Both the position numbers and the translations under genes were made by a program. Below, piece after piece: positions 1 through 8,455 of a stretch of 49,033 nt of DNA. This stretch comes from Fictibacillus nanhaiensis (GTDB lineage Bacteria > Bacillota > Bacilli > Bacillales > Fictibacillaceae). The stretch spans positions 1 through 49,033 of the forward strand of contig NZ_JAMBOD010000013.1 of NCBI RefSeq assembly GCF_023715445.1, given 5' to 3'. Under the pieces are notes generated by a model that searched no databases, had not been told where the DNA came from, and saw only the letters and a list, made by a program, of their open reading frames with translations. Positions within the stretch are counted from its first letter, which is position 1. Each line of letters opens with the position of its first letter.

Positions 1-38
1 TCTGTCCCAAATGTAGAAAATCGAGTTGATGTATCCAT
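1..38 (-). CDS. 5' end of an unidentified gene, cut by the window edge
   Basis: An ATG at 36-38 on the minus strand is preceded at proper distance by a strong ribosome binding site (GAAGGGGG, about 46-53 on the plus strand). The frame is open to the edge and gives MDTSTRFSTFGT as the first twelve residues. That is too little to name a family. It could be a transposase or any other cytosolic protein. The clear RBS and open frame are the only support. Confidence 0.4.
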   Translation of the reverse strand, partial: MDTSTRFSTFGT

Positions 39-241
39 ATGATATCCCCCTTCTGGAATAAAAGATGACTTGATTATCACATGAAAGAACATCCAGAAAG
101 AAGGTGTCATTTAATTGACGCTTACAAACGAGCAATCGTTTGAGCGAAAACTCGCCCTTACTGAGCGAACGTGTAATAAATAAAAGAACACGTACCGTAA
201 AAACCAGAGGCTCACTAAATACTTTTTAGTCGGCCCCCCTT

Positions 242-530
242 TTATTGTTTCTTAAACAATCTTTTTATCAAGTCTTCGGTCGTTTTATATTGGCTGCGTT
301 CTGCTTGAGTAAAACGGACCATCTCATTTGATTGCCCGCCTTCTTGCAAAGAGAGTTCCGTTTGGGTTTTATCGTTTTATCGAAAAAGTGAAAGATCGTG
401 TTTAAATCTTCTAACAAGTAAGGGTTACTTTGTTTTAGGCCGCCTTCTTGATAAGTGACAATTGCTATGATCGACGTACATTCGCCTTTTTCGTGGTGTA
501 ATGGGAAAACTCTCTTTTTTATCTAAATCA
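242..530 (-). pseudogene. Decayed ORF with at least two frameshifts, unknown family
   Basis: Read on the minus strand, this stretch gives coding-like peptide segments that only join across frameshifts. One segment reads HHEKGECTSIIAIVTYQEGG and continues to about position 370. It then shifts frame into a segment containing QSNEMVRF and ending DLIKRLFKKQ before a TAA at 242-244. A further frame break and stop lie near 500-525. No complete ORF remains. I do not recognise the family. A second, shorter remnant with the same C-terminal pattern (SNEMVxF ... RLFK) lies at 4273-4362, so the intact gene at 713-4129 sits between two related remnants. Confidence 0.4.
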
Positions 531-712
531 AAACTTACTTCCAAAAATTTGTGTAAGAAGGGTTGTAGGTATTTCCTTCCATGGATTTAAACAAGAAAGG
601 AGTTAATACCTATATTTTCAATTTATTCAAAACTTTACAAAAGCCTCATTAGAAATTAATAGATATTTGTTTTAATAGAATTATAAATCTATTTTTTCTA
701 GGAGGAGTATTT

Positions 713-3700
713 GTGAATAAGTTACGGTGTTTCCTCATTGTCTCTCTCTCGGTCTTTATGGCAGCCGGCATGATGCAGTCTGTTTATGCAGAACCGCCAT
801 CTGATGCAGACCATATTCGCATTCTAGACGAGCGGCCGGCGCAATCATCCAAACATGATGAGCCGCATACGGTAATTGAAAGTGAAAAAGGGATCACGCT
901 TGTCACCAATCATCATACGGAAACGATCGGGGATGGTGTCCGATTAACGACCTTCGAACGTTTCGATGCCCGCGGGTGGCTGAACGGTGAAATGATGAAA
1001 GTAGATTTAGCGGATGGCTCGGTTTTTGCTGATATTCTGCACCCTGGCGTTGTGTCTAAAGCTGAACCTTTATCGGAAACAGCAAATCGTGAAGGCGCGA
1101 TAGCAGGTGTGAACGGCGACTTTTTTGACATCAATGGAACGAAAGCAACGGTCGGCGCAGAGGTTCAGGATGGGAATCTATTAAAAGGGGCAGCGACGGG
1201 CAGAGAGAAATCTGCCGGAGTAGATGCAGACGGAATCGGGCAGATTGCAGATGTCCTCTTGGAAGGAACGATGACTTTTAATGAAACCTCCTATACACTG
1301 ACTTCCTTTAACCAGTACGGCATACCGGCAAATGGAATCGGCTTGTATTCTTCCATTTGGGGAAGTGCTTCGAGAAGCGGAGTCGCTGGCAGCAGTAAAT
1401 CCGTACATGAAGTAAGAGTTCAAAATGGAAAAGTCATAGAAAGCCGACCGGGTATTTCTGATGAACCTATTCCTGAAGATACACTTGTCTTGATCGGACG
1501 TGAAGCAGGGGCTGCGATCTTGCAGCAGCTAACCGCAGGGCAGGAAATCGCGGTTCAATATGCACCGAAAGTCTCTAACGGCAACCCATTCAACTTCGCC
1601 ATCGGAGGTAACCCTGTTCTTGTAAAAGATGGTGAGGTGCAAGAGGTGGACAATTCTGTTGTTGCTCCACGAACGGCAGTCGGCTATTCGGCTGACGGGA
1701 AACAGATGTACCTCGTGACAGTCGATGGCAGGCAGACAAGCAGCCGTGGGCTGACTCTCTATGAATTAGGAGAGCTGATGAAAGAGTTTGGAGCTTATCA
1801 GGCACTTAATCTGGATGGCGGCGGTTCGACAACGATGGTCGTTCGAACTCCTGGTGAGAAACAAGTGGACATCGTCAACAATCCGTCTGATGGAATCGAA
1901 CGATCCGTACCGAACGGAATTGGCCTTTTTACCGAAAAGGGGACGGGTGAACTTTTCGGAATGAACGTGTCGACTGAGTCAGAGATTGAAAATTCGGATC
2001 GGGTCTTCCCGGGGCTTACAAGAAAGTTTTCAGCGAAAGGCTTTGACAATGTATATGATCCCGTACAAACGGGAGAAGTAAACTGGCAAGCCATTCCCGG
2101 ATCGGTCGGGAAACTGGATGATGATGGTTTATTTCATGCCGCTCAATCCGGAAAAGCAAATATAGAAGCCCAAAACACACATATTAAAGGAACCAATCCG
2201 GTTACGGTTTTGGACGAGTTAGAAAGAATAGAAGCGAATGTTCCGAGACTTGGTCTTGCAGAAGGGGCCACCGGAGAGTTTTATTTAAAGGGATATGACA
2301 AGAACGGATATTCCGCACCCATTGAACCTCAAGATGTGGAATTGGAGTATGATTCAACGGTTATTAAAGTAAAACCAGAAACTGACGGGTCCTTCTCTGT
2401 CCTCACAAAAACCGACGAAGGTTCTACTCTAGTGAAAGTCACGGTAAAAGGAAAAGTAGCCTTTCTTCCGGTTACCGTCGGATTAAAGACAGAAAATGTT
2501 TCAACGATGGAAACACTGCCTGAGTGGCGATTCTCTTCGGCCCGCGGTTCTGGTGTGATACAGACCGGGGAAGGTAAAAACGGCAACGGGATTAAAGTCA
2601 GCTTCGACTTTACGAAGTCAACGGGGACGCGTACGGCAAATGTTCATCCGGTCAACCCACTTTTCCTGCCAGGAGAACCGCAATCGATCGGTCTTTGGGT
2701 AAAAGGGAACGGCAAAGGGGAATGGATGTCATTTACAACAAAAGGGTCTGACGGAAGCAATCATTACCTTTACGGACCATATGTCACGTGGACAGGCTGG
2801 AAGAAAATTGAGATTCCTGTCCCGTCCGGTGTGAAATATCCGCTCGAGCTAAGGACAATAGGAGCGATTGAAACCAATAAGTCGAAACAATACACGGATG
2901 AACTCGTGTACGATGATCTAACGGTAAAATTAAGCCCGACTGTGGAAGTCCCGGTAGTACTGGAAAAGGCAGACCCGATCATCTTGCAAAATGCAGAAAT
3001 TGGAGGAGACCGCTGGAAGTTCGCTGTCATGGCGGATAGCCAGTTTATCGCCGCCAATCCAAACAGCCAGCAAGTACGTATGGCAAGAGAAAGCTTGCGA
3101 CAGATTGTGAAGGAAAAACCTGACTTCTTAATCATCGGCGGGGATTTTGTGGATACAGCTTATACCAAAGATTTCGATCTGGCCCAGCAGATCCTGGAAG
3201 AAGAAATAGGAGATCAGATTCCGGTATATTATATCCCAGGTAATCACGAAATCATGGGTACCGGAAACCTGGACAACTTCTTGCACGAATTTAAAGAAAA
3301 CAATTACTTCTTCACCCATAAAGGCACACAGTTTGCGCTTATGGATTCATCAACCGGCAGTTTACGTACATCGGATTTCGGCCAGTTGGTGAAATTTAAA
3401 AACATGCTCGAAAAAGCAGCGAAAGATCCGGCCATCAAAAATCTTGTTGTGCTGGAGCATCATCCGACAAGGGATCCGCTTTCAACACAAAACAGCCAGC
3501 TGACAGACCGGAAAGAAGCTGAACTGTTGGAGAAGTGGCTGACCGAATTTAGAGAAGAATCCAAAGGAAAAGGCGTTCTTCATGTTTCCGGTCACGCTCA
3601 TACGGTAAATGTTGAACGAGTAGACGGCGTACCGTATATGGTTGTCGGTCCGACAGGAAAAGCCCCGTATGGTCCTCCTGATGCTGGCGGTTTCCATGAG

Positions 3701-4129
3701 TGGACCATGTTCGGAATCGATCCAACGCCAATTCCGTCAAAAGCGAACGGACCAGAAAGATCCAGTGAACAGAGCCCGATTCGTGATACAGAATGGGTAC
3801 GGGCAGAGGTCAATCCGCTTCTTGAAGATGTAACGATGGATGCACCAGAAACGGTTTCGGCAGGTGAGACAGTAAAAGTGGACGCGACCGGACATCAGGC
3901 AGGAAACGTTAACTTCCCATTGCGCTATCCAGCAAGCGTCAACTGGAGTGGAAGTAACAATCTCTTTATGGGAACTGGTGAAGCTCTAGATAAGGCAAAA
4001 GAATCAAATCAATACATTGCTGTCTTTGACACCGCCACACAAGAACTGACTGGCCTTCAGCAAGGAGAGATTCTCCTAAAGGTAGAATCAAACGGCACGA
4101 CAGCTGAAAAAATAATATCCATTCAATAG
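713..4129 (+). CDS. Secreted phosphodiester glycosidase / metallophosphoesterase fusion
   Basis: This is a secreted protein of 1138 aa. The GTG start at 713 is chosen because TAGGAGGAG lies 7-9 bases upstream and the N-terminus is a typical signal peptide ending VYA-EPP at about residue 26. Residues about 60-410 match the NAGPA/phosphodiester glycosidase family: the conserved segments NGDFFDING (134-142) and NLDGGGSTTM (366-375) are both present. A beta-rich linker follows. Residues about 767-970 are a calcineurin-like phosphoesterase with the metal-binding blocks MADSQF (D at block I), GGDFVD, PGNHE and SGHAH. The last 100 residues look like an Ig-like domain. Family knowledge says NAGPA domains split sugar-1-phosphodiesters. 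With a phosphatase in the same chain, a role in taking apart phosphodiester-linked glycans outside the cell is a reasonable inference. A terminator follows, so it is probably monocistronic. Confidence 0.85.
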   Translation: MNKLRCFLIVSLSVFMAAGMMQSVYAEPPSDADHIRILDERPAQSSKHDEPHTVIESEKGITLVTNHHTETIGDGVRLTTFERFDARGWLNGEMMKVDLADGSVFADILHPGVVSKAEPLSETANREGAIAGVNGDFFDINGTKATVGAEVQDGNLLKGAATGREKSAGVDADGIGQIADVLLEGTMTFNETSYTLTSFNQYGIPANGIGLYSSIWGSASRSGVAGSSKSVHEVRVQNGKVIESRPGISDEPIPEDTLVLIGREAGAAILQQLTAGQEIAVQYAPKVSNGNPFNFAIGGNPVLVKDGEVQEVDNSVVAPRTAVGYSADGKQMYLVTVDGRQTSSRGLTLYELGELMKEFGAYQALNLDGGGSTTMVVRTPGEKQVDIVNNPSDGIERSVPNGIGLFTEKGTGELFGMNVSTESEIENSDRVFPGLTRKFSAKGFDNVYDPVQTGEVNWQAIPGSVGKLDDDGLFHAAQSGKANIEAQNTHIKGTNPVTVLDELERIEANVPRLGLAEGATGEFYLKGYDKNGYSAPIEPQDVELEYDSTVIKVKPETDGSFSVLTKTDEGSTLVKVTVKGKVAFLPVTVGLKTENVSTMETLPEWRFSSARGSGVIQTGEGKNGNGIKVSFDFTKSTGTRTANVHPVNPLFLPGEPQSIGLWVKGNGKGEWMSFTTKGSDGSNHYLYGPYVTWTGWKKIEIPVPSGVKYPLELRTIGAIETNKSKQYTDELVYDDLTVKLSPTVEVPVVLEKADPIILQNAEIGGDRWKFAVMADSQFIAANPNSQQVRMARESLRQIVKEKPDFLIIGGDFVDTAYTKDFDLAQQILEEEIGDQIPVYYIPGNHEIMGTGNLDNFLHEFKENNYFFTHKGTQFALMDSSTGSLRTSDFGQLVKFKNMLEKAAKDPAIKNLVVLEHHPTRDPLSTQNSQLTDRKEAELLEKWLTEFREESKGKGVLHVSGHAHTVNVERVDGVPYMVVGPTGKAPYGPPDAGGFHEWTMFGIDPTPIPSKANGPERSSEQSPIRDTEWVRAEVNPLLEDVTMDAPETVSAGETVKVDATGHQAGNVNFPLRYPASVNWSGSNNLFMGTGEALDKAKESNQYIAVFDTATQELTGLQQGEILLKVESNGTTAEKIISIQ

Positions 4130-4134
4130 TTGTC

Positions 4135-4177
4135 AAAAAAAGTAACTACCTCTTAAACGAGGATAGTTACTTTTTTG
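4135..4177 (+). terminator. Rho-independent terminator after the fusion hydrolase gene
   Basis: Arms AGTAACTACCTC and GAGGATAGTTACT form a hairpin with a TTAAAC loop and one bulged A, flanked by A and T runs. A closely similar hairpin ends the PP-loop ligase gene at 15645-15682. Confidence 0.85.
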
Positions 4178-4190
4178 TTTTGTAAAATAT

Positions 4191-4260
4191 AATAGGAACG
4201 ACAGACGGAGCAAAACAAGCTTTAGAAGAAATAACTAGTAAATTAAGAGAAATGCTATAG
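4191..4260 (+). pseudogene. C-terminal gene fragment, plus strand
   Basis: After a stop codon, a short frame encodes GTTDGAKQALEEITSKLREM and ends at TAG 4258-4260. There is no start codon or RBS. The composition is coding-like (an amphipathic terminal helix). It could be the tail of a flavin reductase-like protein, but that is a guess. Confidence 0.3.
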
Positions 4261-4272
4261 CGAGTCATGCCA

Positions 4273-4362
4273 TTATTCTTTAAACAATCTTATTAATAAA
4301 TACTTGATGAAAAGAACCATCTCATTTGAAGTAAAAGCTGAATAGATATCTTCGCCTTCTTG
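4273..4362 (-). pseudogene. C-terminal fragment related to the remnant at 242-530
   Basis: The minus strand reads QEGEDIYSAFTSNEMVLF and ends IRLFKE before TAA at 4273-4275. The pattern SNEMVxF ... RLFK and the shared nucleotide string ACCATCTCATTTGA (also at 318-331) link it to the remnant left of the fusion gene. No start or RBS is present. Confidence 0.35.
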
Positions 4363-4412
4363 GATTTATTCAATGGGTATTTATGGTAACATTAAAAAAA
4401 GGGGGTTTCTCT

Positions 4413-5000
4413 ATGTTTTTCTATAAAATTGATGAAAATATTTCATTACGATTATTAAATGTTGGGGATTCAGAGGAGCTTTTTAATTTAACCATCAATT
4501 CTAAAGAGTATCTTAAAGAATGGTTAGGTTGGCTTGATTATACAAATAAAGTAGAAGATACGACAGAGTTTATTCAAGCAACTTTAAAAGGTGTTATGGA
4601 GACTGGCGGTTATCCAAAATCGGCAGCCATTTTATACCAAGGAAGAATAGCTGGTACGATTGGATTTAACGAAATAAACAAACTCCATAAAATTGGGGTT
4701 ATGGGCTATTGGTTAGGGAAAGAGTTTCAAGGTAAAGGAATCATGACAAAAGCTTGTAAAGGTTTTATCGATTATGGATTTAATGAACTGGATCTAAACC
4801 GTATTGAAATAAGGGTTGCAGAAGAAAATAGGAAAAGCCGTGCGATCCCTGAAAGACTAGGATTTACCGAAGAGGGGAAAATCAGACAAGCGGAATGGTT
4901 ATATGACCACTACGTGAACCATATCATATATGGTCTTTTAGCAGATGAATGGTCCAAGAATATACATGTAAACATGCAAGACTCCAAACAGCCTTCTTGA
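4413..5000 (+). CDS. GNAT N-acetyltransferase, RimJ/RimL (YdaF-like)
   Basis: This cytosolic acetyl-CoA-dependent N-acetyltransferase has 195 aa. The ATG at 4413 follows AAAGGGGGT at 4398-4406; an ATG 30 bases earlier lacks an RBS. The GNAT core is clear: the N-terminal strand with SLRLL, then GTIGF at the beta-4 strand, and the acetyl-CoA loop GKEFQGKGIMTKAC near residue 107, followed by NRIEIRVAEEN and the C-terminal IPERLGFTEEGKIR. This layout is that of the ribosomal-protein-serine acetyltransferase subfamily (B. subtilis YdaF). The actual acceptor cannot be read from sequence. The stop codon lies in the loop of its own terminator. Confidence 0.8.
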   Translation: MFFYKIDENISLRLLNVGDSEELFNLTINSKEYLKEWLGWLDYTNKVEDTTEFIQATLKGVMETGGYPKSAAILYQGRIAGTIGFNEINKLHKIGVMGYWLGKEFQGKGIMTKACKGFIDYGFNELDLNRIEIRVAEENRKSRAIPERLGFTEEGKIRQAEWLYDHYVNHIIYGLLADEWSKNIHVNMQDSKQPS

Positions 5001-5016
5001 TGAAGGCTGTTTTTTA
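4987..5016 (+). terminator. Terminator overlapping the GNAT stop codon
   Basis: AACAGCCTTC and GAAGGCTGTT pair around a loop containing the TGA stop (4998-5000), followed by six T. Confidence 0.9.
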
Positions 5017-5107
5017 TCATGGATCTATCATTTTCCTGTTATGTAAATAAATTCAAATTCATACTATGATGATAAAAGAATCAATGAATCATAAGGAGGT
5101 AACAATT

Positions 5108-5593
5108 ATGGCAATGCCAACTCATATTGTAGCAGTAGGTGCATGGGTCGAAGATAATCAGGGAAGCATTCTGCTCGTTAAAACTCATCATGAAGGCTGG
5201 GTGTTCCCAGGTGGACAGGTGGAAAACGGGGAAAGCCTTATGGATGCAGTAATTAGAGAAACGAAGGAAGAAAGCGGGATCGACATTGAGGTTTCACATC
5301 TATCAGGAGTCTATTCCAACACGGGTGAATACATAGGGTACGATGGGATTACGAAGATACCAACCAAAGTGATGTTTGATTTTGTTTGCAAACCAATCGG
5401 AGGAGAATTGGCTATACAAGAAGAGGAAACGACGGAAAGCCGCTGGGTGGCAATAGATCAAGTATTAGATTTCATTACAGAGGAAGCGATCCGAACCCGT
5501 TTTAAAGATTTCTTAAAAAAAAATGGCGGCATTCATTACAAGGACTATGTGACAAAACCGGATTTTGAAATGAAACTGGAGAGAACCGTATAG
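5108..5593 (+). CDS. Nudix hydrolase (MutT-like)
   Basis: Nudix enzymes cleave nucleoside diphosphates linked to another group, using divalent metal. The start at 5108 is set by AAGGAGGT at 5093-5100; a possible upstream ATG at 5066 has no RBS. The product has 161 aa. The Nudix box is complete: GQVENGE followed after seven residues by RETKEESGI, about residues 38-60, matching Gx5Ex7REUxEExGU. The substrate is not predictable. The gene ends right at the GTG start of the next, broken, gene, which suggests co-transcription. Confidence 0.85.
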   Translation: MAMPTHIVAVGAWVEDNQGSILLVKTHHEGWVFPGGQVENGESLMDAVIRETKEESGIDIEVSHLSGVYSNTGEYIGYDGITKIPTKVMFDFVCKPIGGELAIQEEETTESRWVAIDQVLDFITEEAIRTRFKDFLKKNGGIHYKDYVTKPDFEMKLERTV

Positions 5594-5905
5594 GTGAAGA
5601 GAAAACTGTATCTATTAACATTTATCATTGTAGGCTTGATGATCTTTCCTCCGCTGCTGGCACCTTCTGTACATAACGGCTAGACCCAAGAATCGGCCAT
5701 TCGGGCGGAGTTAACAGAAAGAGGACATCCCTATCAGAGTTTCATAGCGTACATCGAAGAGAATGGCAATGATCCCGAATATGGTGAAAGGTTCGACGTA
5801 ACCTGGCATGATTTCAATAGTGTAACAGGAATGACACCAACCATATTCTATGTGAAGAAGGCAGATCGCGGGTATAAAGTTATGTCTGCAGGTACTGGGC
5901 CATGA
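5594..5905 (+). pseudogene. Secreted hypothetical protein interrupted by an amber codon
   Basis: A GTG at 5594 directly follows the Nudix stop codon, with GGAGAG about nine bases upstream. It opens a frame that begins with a clean signal peptide (MKRKLYLLTFIIVGLMIF). An in-frame TAG at 5681-5683 breaks it after 29 codons. The same frame then stays open for another 73 codons, with normal coding composition, to TGA 5903-5905. The reconstructed protein would be about 103 aa and exported. The family is not recognised. An ATG at 5902 overlaps the stop and opens a 30-codon frame to 5994, which may be the gene's true tail after a second lesion or a separate tiny ORF. A sequencing error at the TAG is possible. 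Confidence 0.55.
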
Positions 5906-6007
5906 GAAAAATATATTCCATTATTAACAAACCCAGCAGAATTGTTGAGGAAGGGATGAAAAGACACGTTGGCGAAGTACCAATAAAAGGATAAGGAGGA
6001 TATCTTG

Positions 6008-6277
6008 ATGGAGTTTTTGTTGGTATTCAGCCTTCATTTTTTCATAATGGGTTCATTTGTTTTATTGATTAGCGGACTTATAACTTTCTTCATAAAACGC
6101 CTTCACTTTATCTTTGTTATTTTTTTAAGTATGTTTGCAGGTTATTTATATGCGTTTCTATTTGAGGCCCCAGATATAGCGTGGTTTGCAACTGTTTATA
6201 ATGGGATTCTTTCTCTTATAGCTGTTGGCTTAATCAAAGCCGGTCTTTACGTTAAAGAAAAGGCAGAACAAATTTAA
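6008..6277 (+). CDS. Small three-helix membrane protein, unknown
   Basis: The product is an 89-aa, almost wholly hydrophobic protein. ATG 6008 is preferred to TTG 6005 because ATAAGGAGGA ends seven bases before it. Three membrane segments are visible (about residues 3-27, 32-53 and 58-80), with a short charged tail KEKAEQI. It follows the broken secreted gene closely. I do not recognise a family, and no catalytic motif is seen. Confidence 0.6.
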   Translation: MEFLLVFSLHFFIMGSFVLLISGLITFFIKRLHFIFVIFLSMFAGYLYAFLFEAPDIAWFATVYNGILSLIAVGLIKAGLYVKEKAEQI

Positions 6278-6366
6278 ACAGCATTCCAATATAAAAGATA
6301 TTCCAAAATGAATTCATTTCTTTGACTAATTATAGCCGTTTAGTTAAATAAGGGCAGAGGTGCTGG

Positions 6367-6708
6367 ATGAGAACATTTTTTATGACATTTAGTTTGTTCT
6401 TTGCCATTTTCTTAAGTGGTTGCAATTCAAATTCAGCATATTCTAATGAAATAGAGAGTGCATATAACTATGTCGATCCAATTTCTCAAGAAACGATTAA
6501 GAATTGGGAAAAAGCCAGTGTGGAGAAATACATACCCACTGGAGAATTAGAAGTAAAGGATGAAGAAAAAAACAAGTATATCAATATTAAAGGATTTAAG
6601 ACATTGAAAGTTAGTTTTAAAACAACCGACAATGCAGAGCTAGGTCCAATTAACGTTTATATTGACGAAAACTCGAAAAAGGTATTGGGTGTTGGGATTC
6701 GCAAATAA
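6367..6708 (+). CDS. Small lipoprotein, unknown
   Basis: The 113-aa product carries a lipoprotein signal peptide with lipobox LSGC at residues 16-19, so Cys19 would be lipidated and the protein anchored outside the membrane. The mature part is polar and rich in Lys and Glu, with a predicted mixed alpha/beta fold ending in a strand with NVYIDENSKK. A weak RBS (AGAGGTG) lies upstream. No family is recognised. It stands in a run of small envelope proteins. Confidence 0.6.
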   Translation: MRTFFMTFSLFFAIFLSGCNSNSAYSNEIESAYNYVDPISQETIKNWEKASVEKYIPTGELEVKDEEKNKYINIKGFKTLKVSFKTTDNAELGPINVYIDENSKKVLGVGIRK

Positions 6709-6758
6709 TAAAGGAATGGAATCTATTTAACAGACTCTGCTTTTTATTCAACAATTGA

Positions 6759-6793
6759 GTGCATTTCTTCATGAAGGAGAAATGCTTTTTTTA
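6759..6793 (+). terminator. Terminator of the GTGCATTTCTTCAT type, copy 1
   Basis: GCATTTCT (6761-6768) pairs with AGAAATGC (6778-6785), followed by a run of T. The same core recurs in the terminators at 9024-9064 and 11157-11199. Confidence 0.8.
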
Positions 6794-6847
6794 TTGAATT
6801 ATGGGACAGGATTCTTAAAGAAAATCAATTTTATGGAGAGGCTGCAT

Positions 6848-7408
6848 ATGAAAAAATGGAAGACATTAAACTCGGAATATTTTTATAAGACTCCATTTGG
6901 GAATCTGAGAAAAGACACATGTGAACTTCCAAACGGAGATGTTATAAATGAATATTACATAAATGAGTATTCTGATTGGGTTAATGCAATTGTGATTACT
7001 CAAGAAAAGAAAATTGTACTTGTGGAACAATATCGTTACGCAGGAGATGATCTTTTTTTAGAAATACCTGCTGGAAAAATGGAAGAGGATGAAACATACG
7101 AGGAAGGGATACTTAGAGAAGTTCGTGAAGAAACAGGATATACTTCAATAATGAAACCAATTAAATTAGGAGAAATTATGGTTAATCCTGCTACACAAAA
7201 CAACAAAGTCATTACTTATCTCATAATGGATGCCTATAAAGAATTTGAACAAAAATTAGATCCAACAGAAGATATAGAGGTTCACTTATTCGATTTTACT
7301 GATCTAGGAGAGTTAATCAGAACGAATCAAATAAAAACACAACTGTTCACAGCAAATGCTTATTTTATGGCTAAGGATTATTTCGTTGCCGTTGAGGTGA
7401 TAAAATGA
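6848..7408 (+). CDS. Nudix hydrolase, ADP-ribose pyrophosphatase-like
   Basis: The product has 186 aa. The start at 6848 is set by GGAGAGG at 6836-6842; a longer reading from 6755 would begin inside the upstream terminator hairpin and is rejected. The Nudix box GKMEEDE followed after seven residues by REVREETGY is complete (about residues 77-99). The N-terminal beta-rich part and the phrase VEQYRYAGDD are typical of the ADP-ribose pyrophosphatase subgroup, which splits ADP-ribose into AMP and ribose 5-phosphate. The stop overlaps the ATG of the next GNAT gene (ATGA), so the two are translationally coupled. Confidence 0.85.
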   Translation: MKKWKTLNSEYFYKTPFGNLRKDTCELPNGDVINEYYINEYSDWVNAIVITQEKKIVLVEQYRYAGDDLFLEIPAGKMEEDETYEEGILREVREETGYTSIMKPIKLGEIMVNPATQNNKVITYLIMDAYKEFEQKLDPTEDIEVHLFDFTDLGELIRTNQIKTQLFTANAYFMAKDYFVAVEVIK

Positions 7409-7959
7409 TTAACTATTCCGGAACTCCCAAAATAGAAACTGACCGGCTGATCCTGAGGAAGTTTGAAATGACAGATGCTCAAAGTGTTTTTGACCATTGG
7501 CTTTCAGACGAACGGGTTACTGACAATCGAATCAATCCAGCACACAAGACAGTTTCGGAAACAGTTGAGAGAGTACAAAAGATTATAAGTCAATATGGAA
7601 GTGAAGATTTTTGTTATTGGGCTATTGAACTGAAAGATACCGGTGAACTCATTGGAGAAATCGATTTATATGATTTTGATAAGGCCACTGAAAACTGTGA
7701 GGTAAGTTACTCACTTGGTTACCAATGGTGGAATCAGGGGTATGGAACGGAAGCGCTGAGAGCGGTTGTGGAATTTGGTTTCAGGACTATGAATATTCAT
7801 AAAATATCAGCAGCTCATAACACCGATAACCCAGCTTCAGGAAGAATTATGATGAAAGTCGGGATGGAGCAAGAAGGAATAATCAGACATATGATTCGCA
7901 ATTCCAAGAATCAATATAAGGACTGCGCCGTTTATGGACTATTACAAGAAGACTACTAA
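7405..7959 (+). CDS. GNAT N-acetyltransferase, RimJ/RimL type
   Basis: The product has 184 aa. It overlaps the preceding Nudix gene by four bases. It shows the RimJ/RimL pattern: TDRLILRKF at the N-terminus, ELIGEIDL in the central sheet, the acetyl-CoA loop YQWWNQGYGTEAL around residue 110, and NPASGRIMMKVGMEQEG near the C-terminus. It would acetylate an amino group on a protein or small molecule. It is the second GNAT next to a Nudix gene within 3 kb, but the two GNATs are not close copies. The target is unknown. Confidence 0.8.
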   Translation: MINYSGTPKIETDRLILRKFEMTDAQSVFDHWLSDERVTDNRINPAHKTVSETVERVQKIISQYGSEDFCYWAIELKDTGELIGEIDLYDFDKATENCEVSYSLGYQWWNQGYGTEALRAVVEFGFRTMNIHKISAAHNTDNPASGRIMMKVGMEQEGIIRHMIRNSKNQYKDCAVYGLLQEDY

Positions 7960-7973
7960 GGGGAGGTATTACT

Positions 7974-8429
7974 ATTAAACAAGTACTCTCTTTTCTAATC
8001 GTAGCTGTTTTCTTATGTACCTTAATAGTTCCCACTCAATCATCGGCTACGTCATGGGCGTATCCGTTTGTCGTTTGGGATGGTTATATTTATATTGTGA
8101 ATGATGAGTATGTTACAGATATAGATAAGGAGATCGGGCAGGTTACGAAGTATTCAGATATGTACCAGCAACCTGGAAACTTTTCAAATGCTTATGAAAA
8201 AGGAACGAAATATTACTCTATTAAAGAGATTAGTCAAGATGAAGCCATTGCGGTGGAAGACAGCAACGGTAAATACAAAAAGGCAGTGAGAGAGAAAGAG
8301 TATACATTTGGCGTTACTGCCGCAGCGGATTCGGAAGATAACAATTCGGAGATACCTGTAAGACTATTAATCCTATTCCCTATTGTACTTTTTATAATTT
8401 TGTTGGTGATCAAGAAAATAAAAAGGTAA
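7974..8429 (+). CDS. Membrane-anchored hypothetical protein, apparent ATT start
   Basis: The first conventional start in this frame is GTG 8097, but no RBS precedes it. The same frame runs open upstream to ATT at 7974, which lies seven bases after GGGGAGG (7960-7966). From there the protein begins (I/M)KQVLSFLIVAVFLCTLIV and ends its signal peptide near QSSA, which is exactly what an exported protein should look like. The 151-aa product then has an extracytoplasmic part with two aromatic strands and a C-terminal membrane helix (LLILFPIVLFIILLVI) followed by KKIKR. So it is likely anchored with its middle outside. Either ATT is used as a start codon or an original ATG has mutated. The family is unknown. 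The stop overlaps the next reading frame. Confidence 0.6.
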   Translation: MKQVLSFLIVAVFLCTLIVPTQSSATSWAYPFVVWDGYIYIVNDEYVTDIDKEIGQVTKYSDMYQQPGNFSNAYEKGTKYYSIKEISQDEAIAVEDSNGKYKKAVREKEYTFGVTAAADSEDNNSEIPVRLLILFPIVLFIILLVIKKIKR

Positions 8430-8455
8430 TGTCCAATGCCAAGGAATGGTGTTCA

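Noticed and set aside
620-700. Pho box upstream of the phosphoesterase fusion gene
   Set aside because: Only one TTTACA-like repeat is seen; the required tandem repeats with 11-base spacing are missing.
6755-6847. Longer N-terminus for the second Nudix protein
   Set aside because: It would start inside a terminator hairpin; ATG 6848 has a proper RBS.
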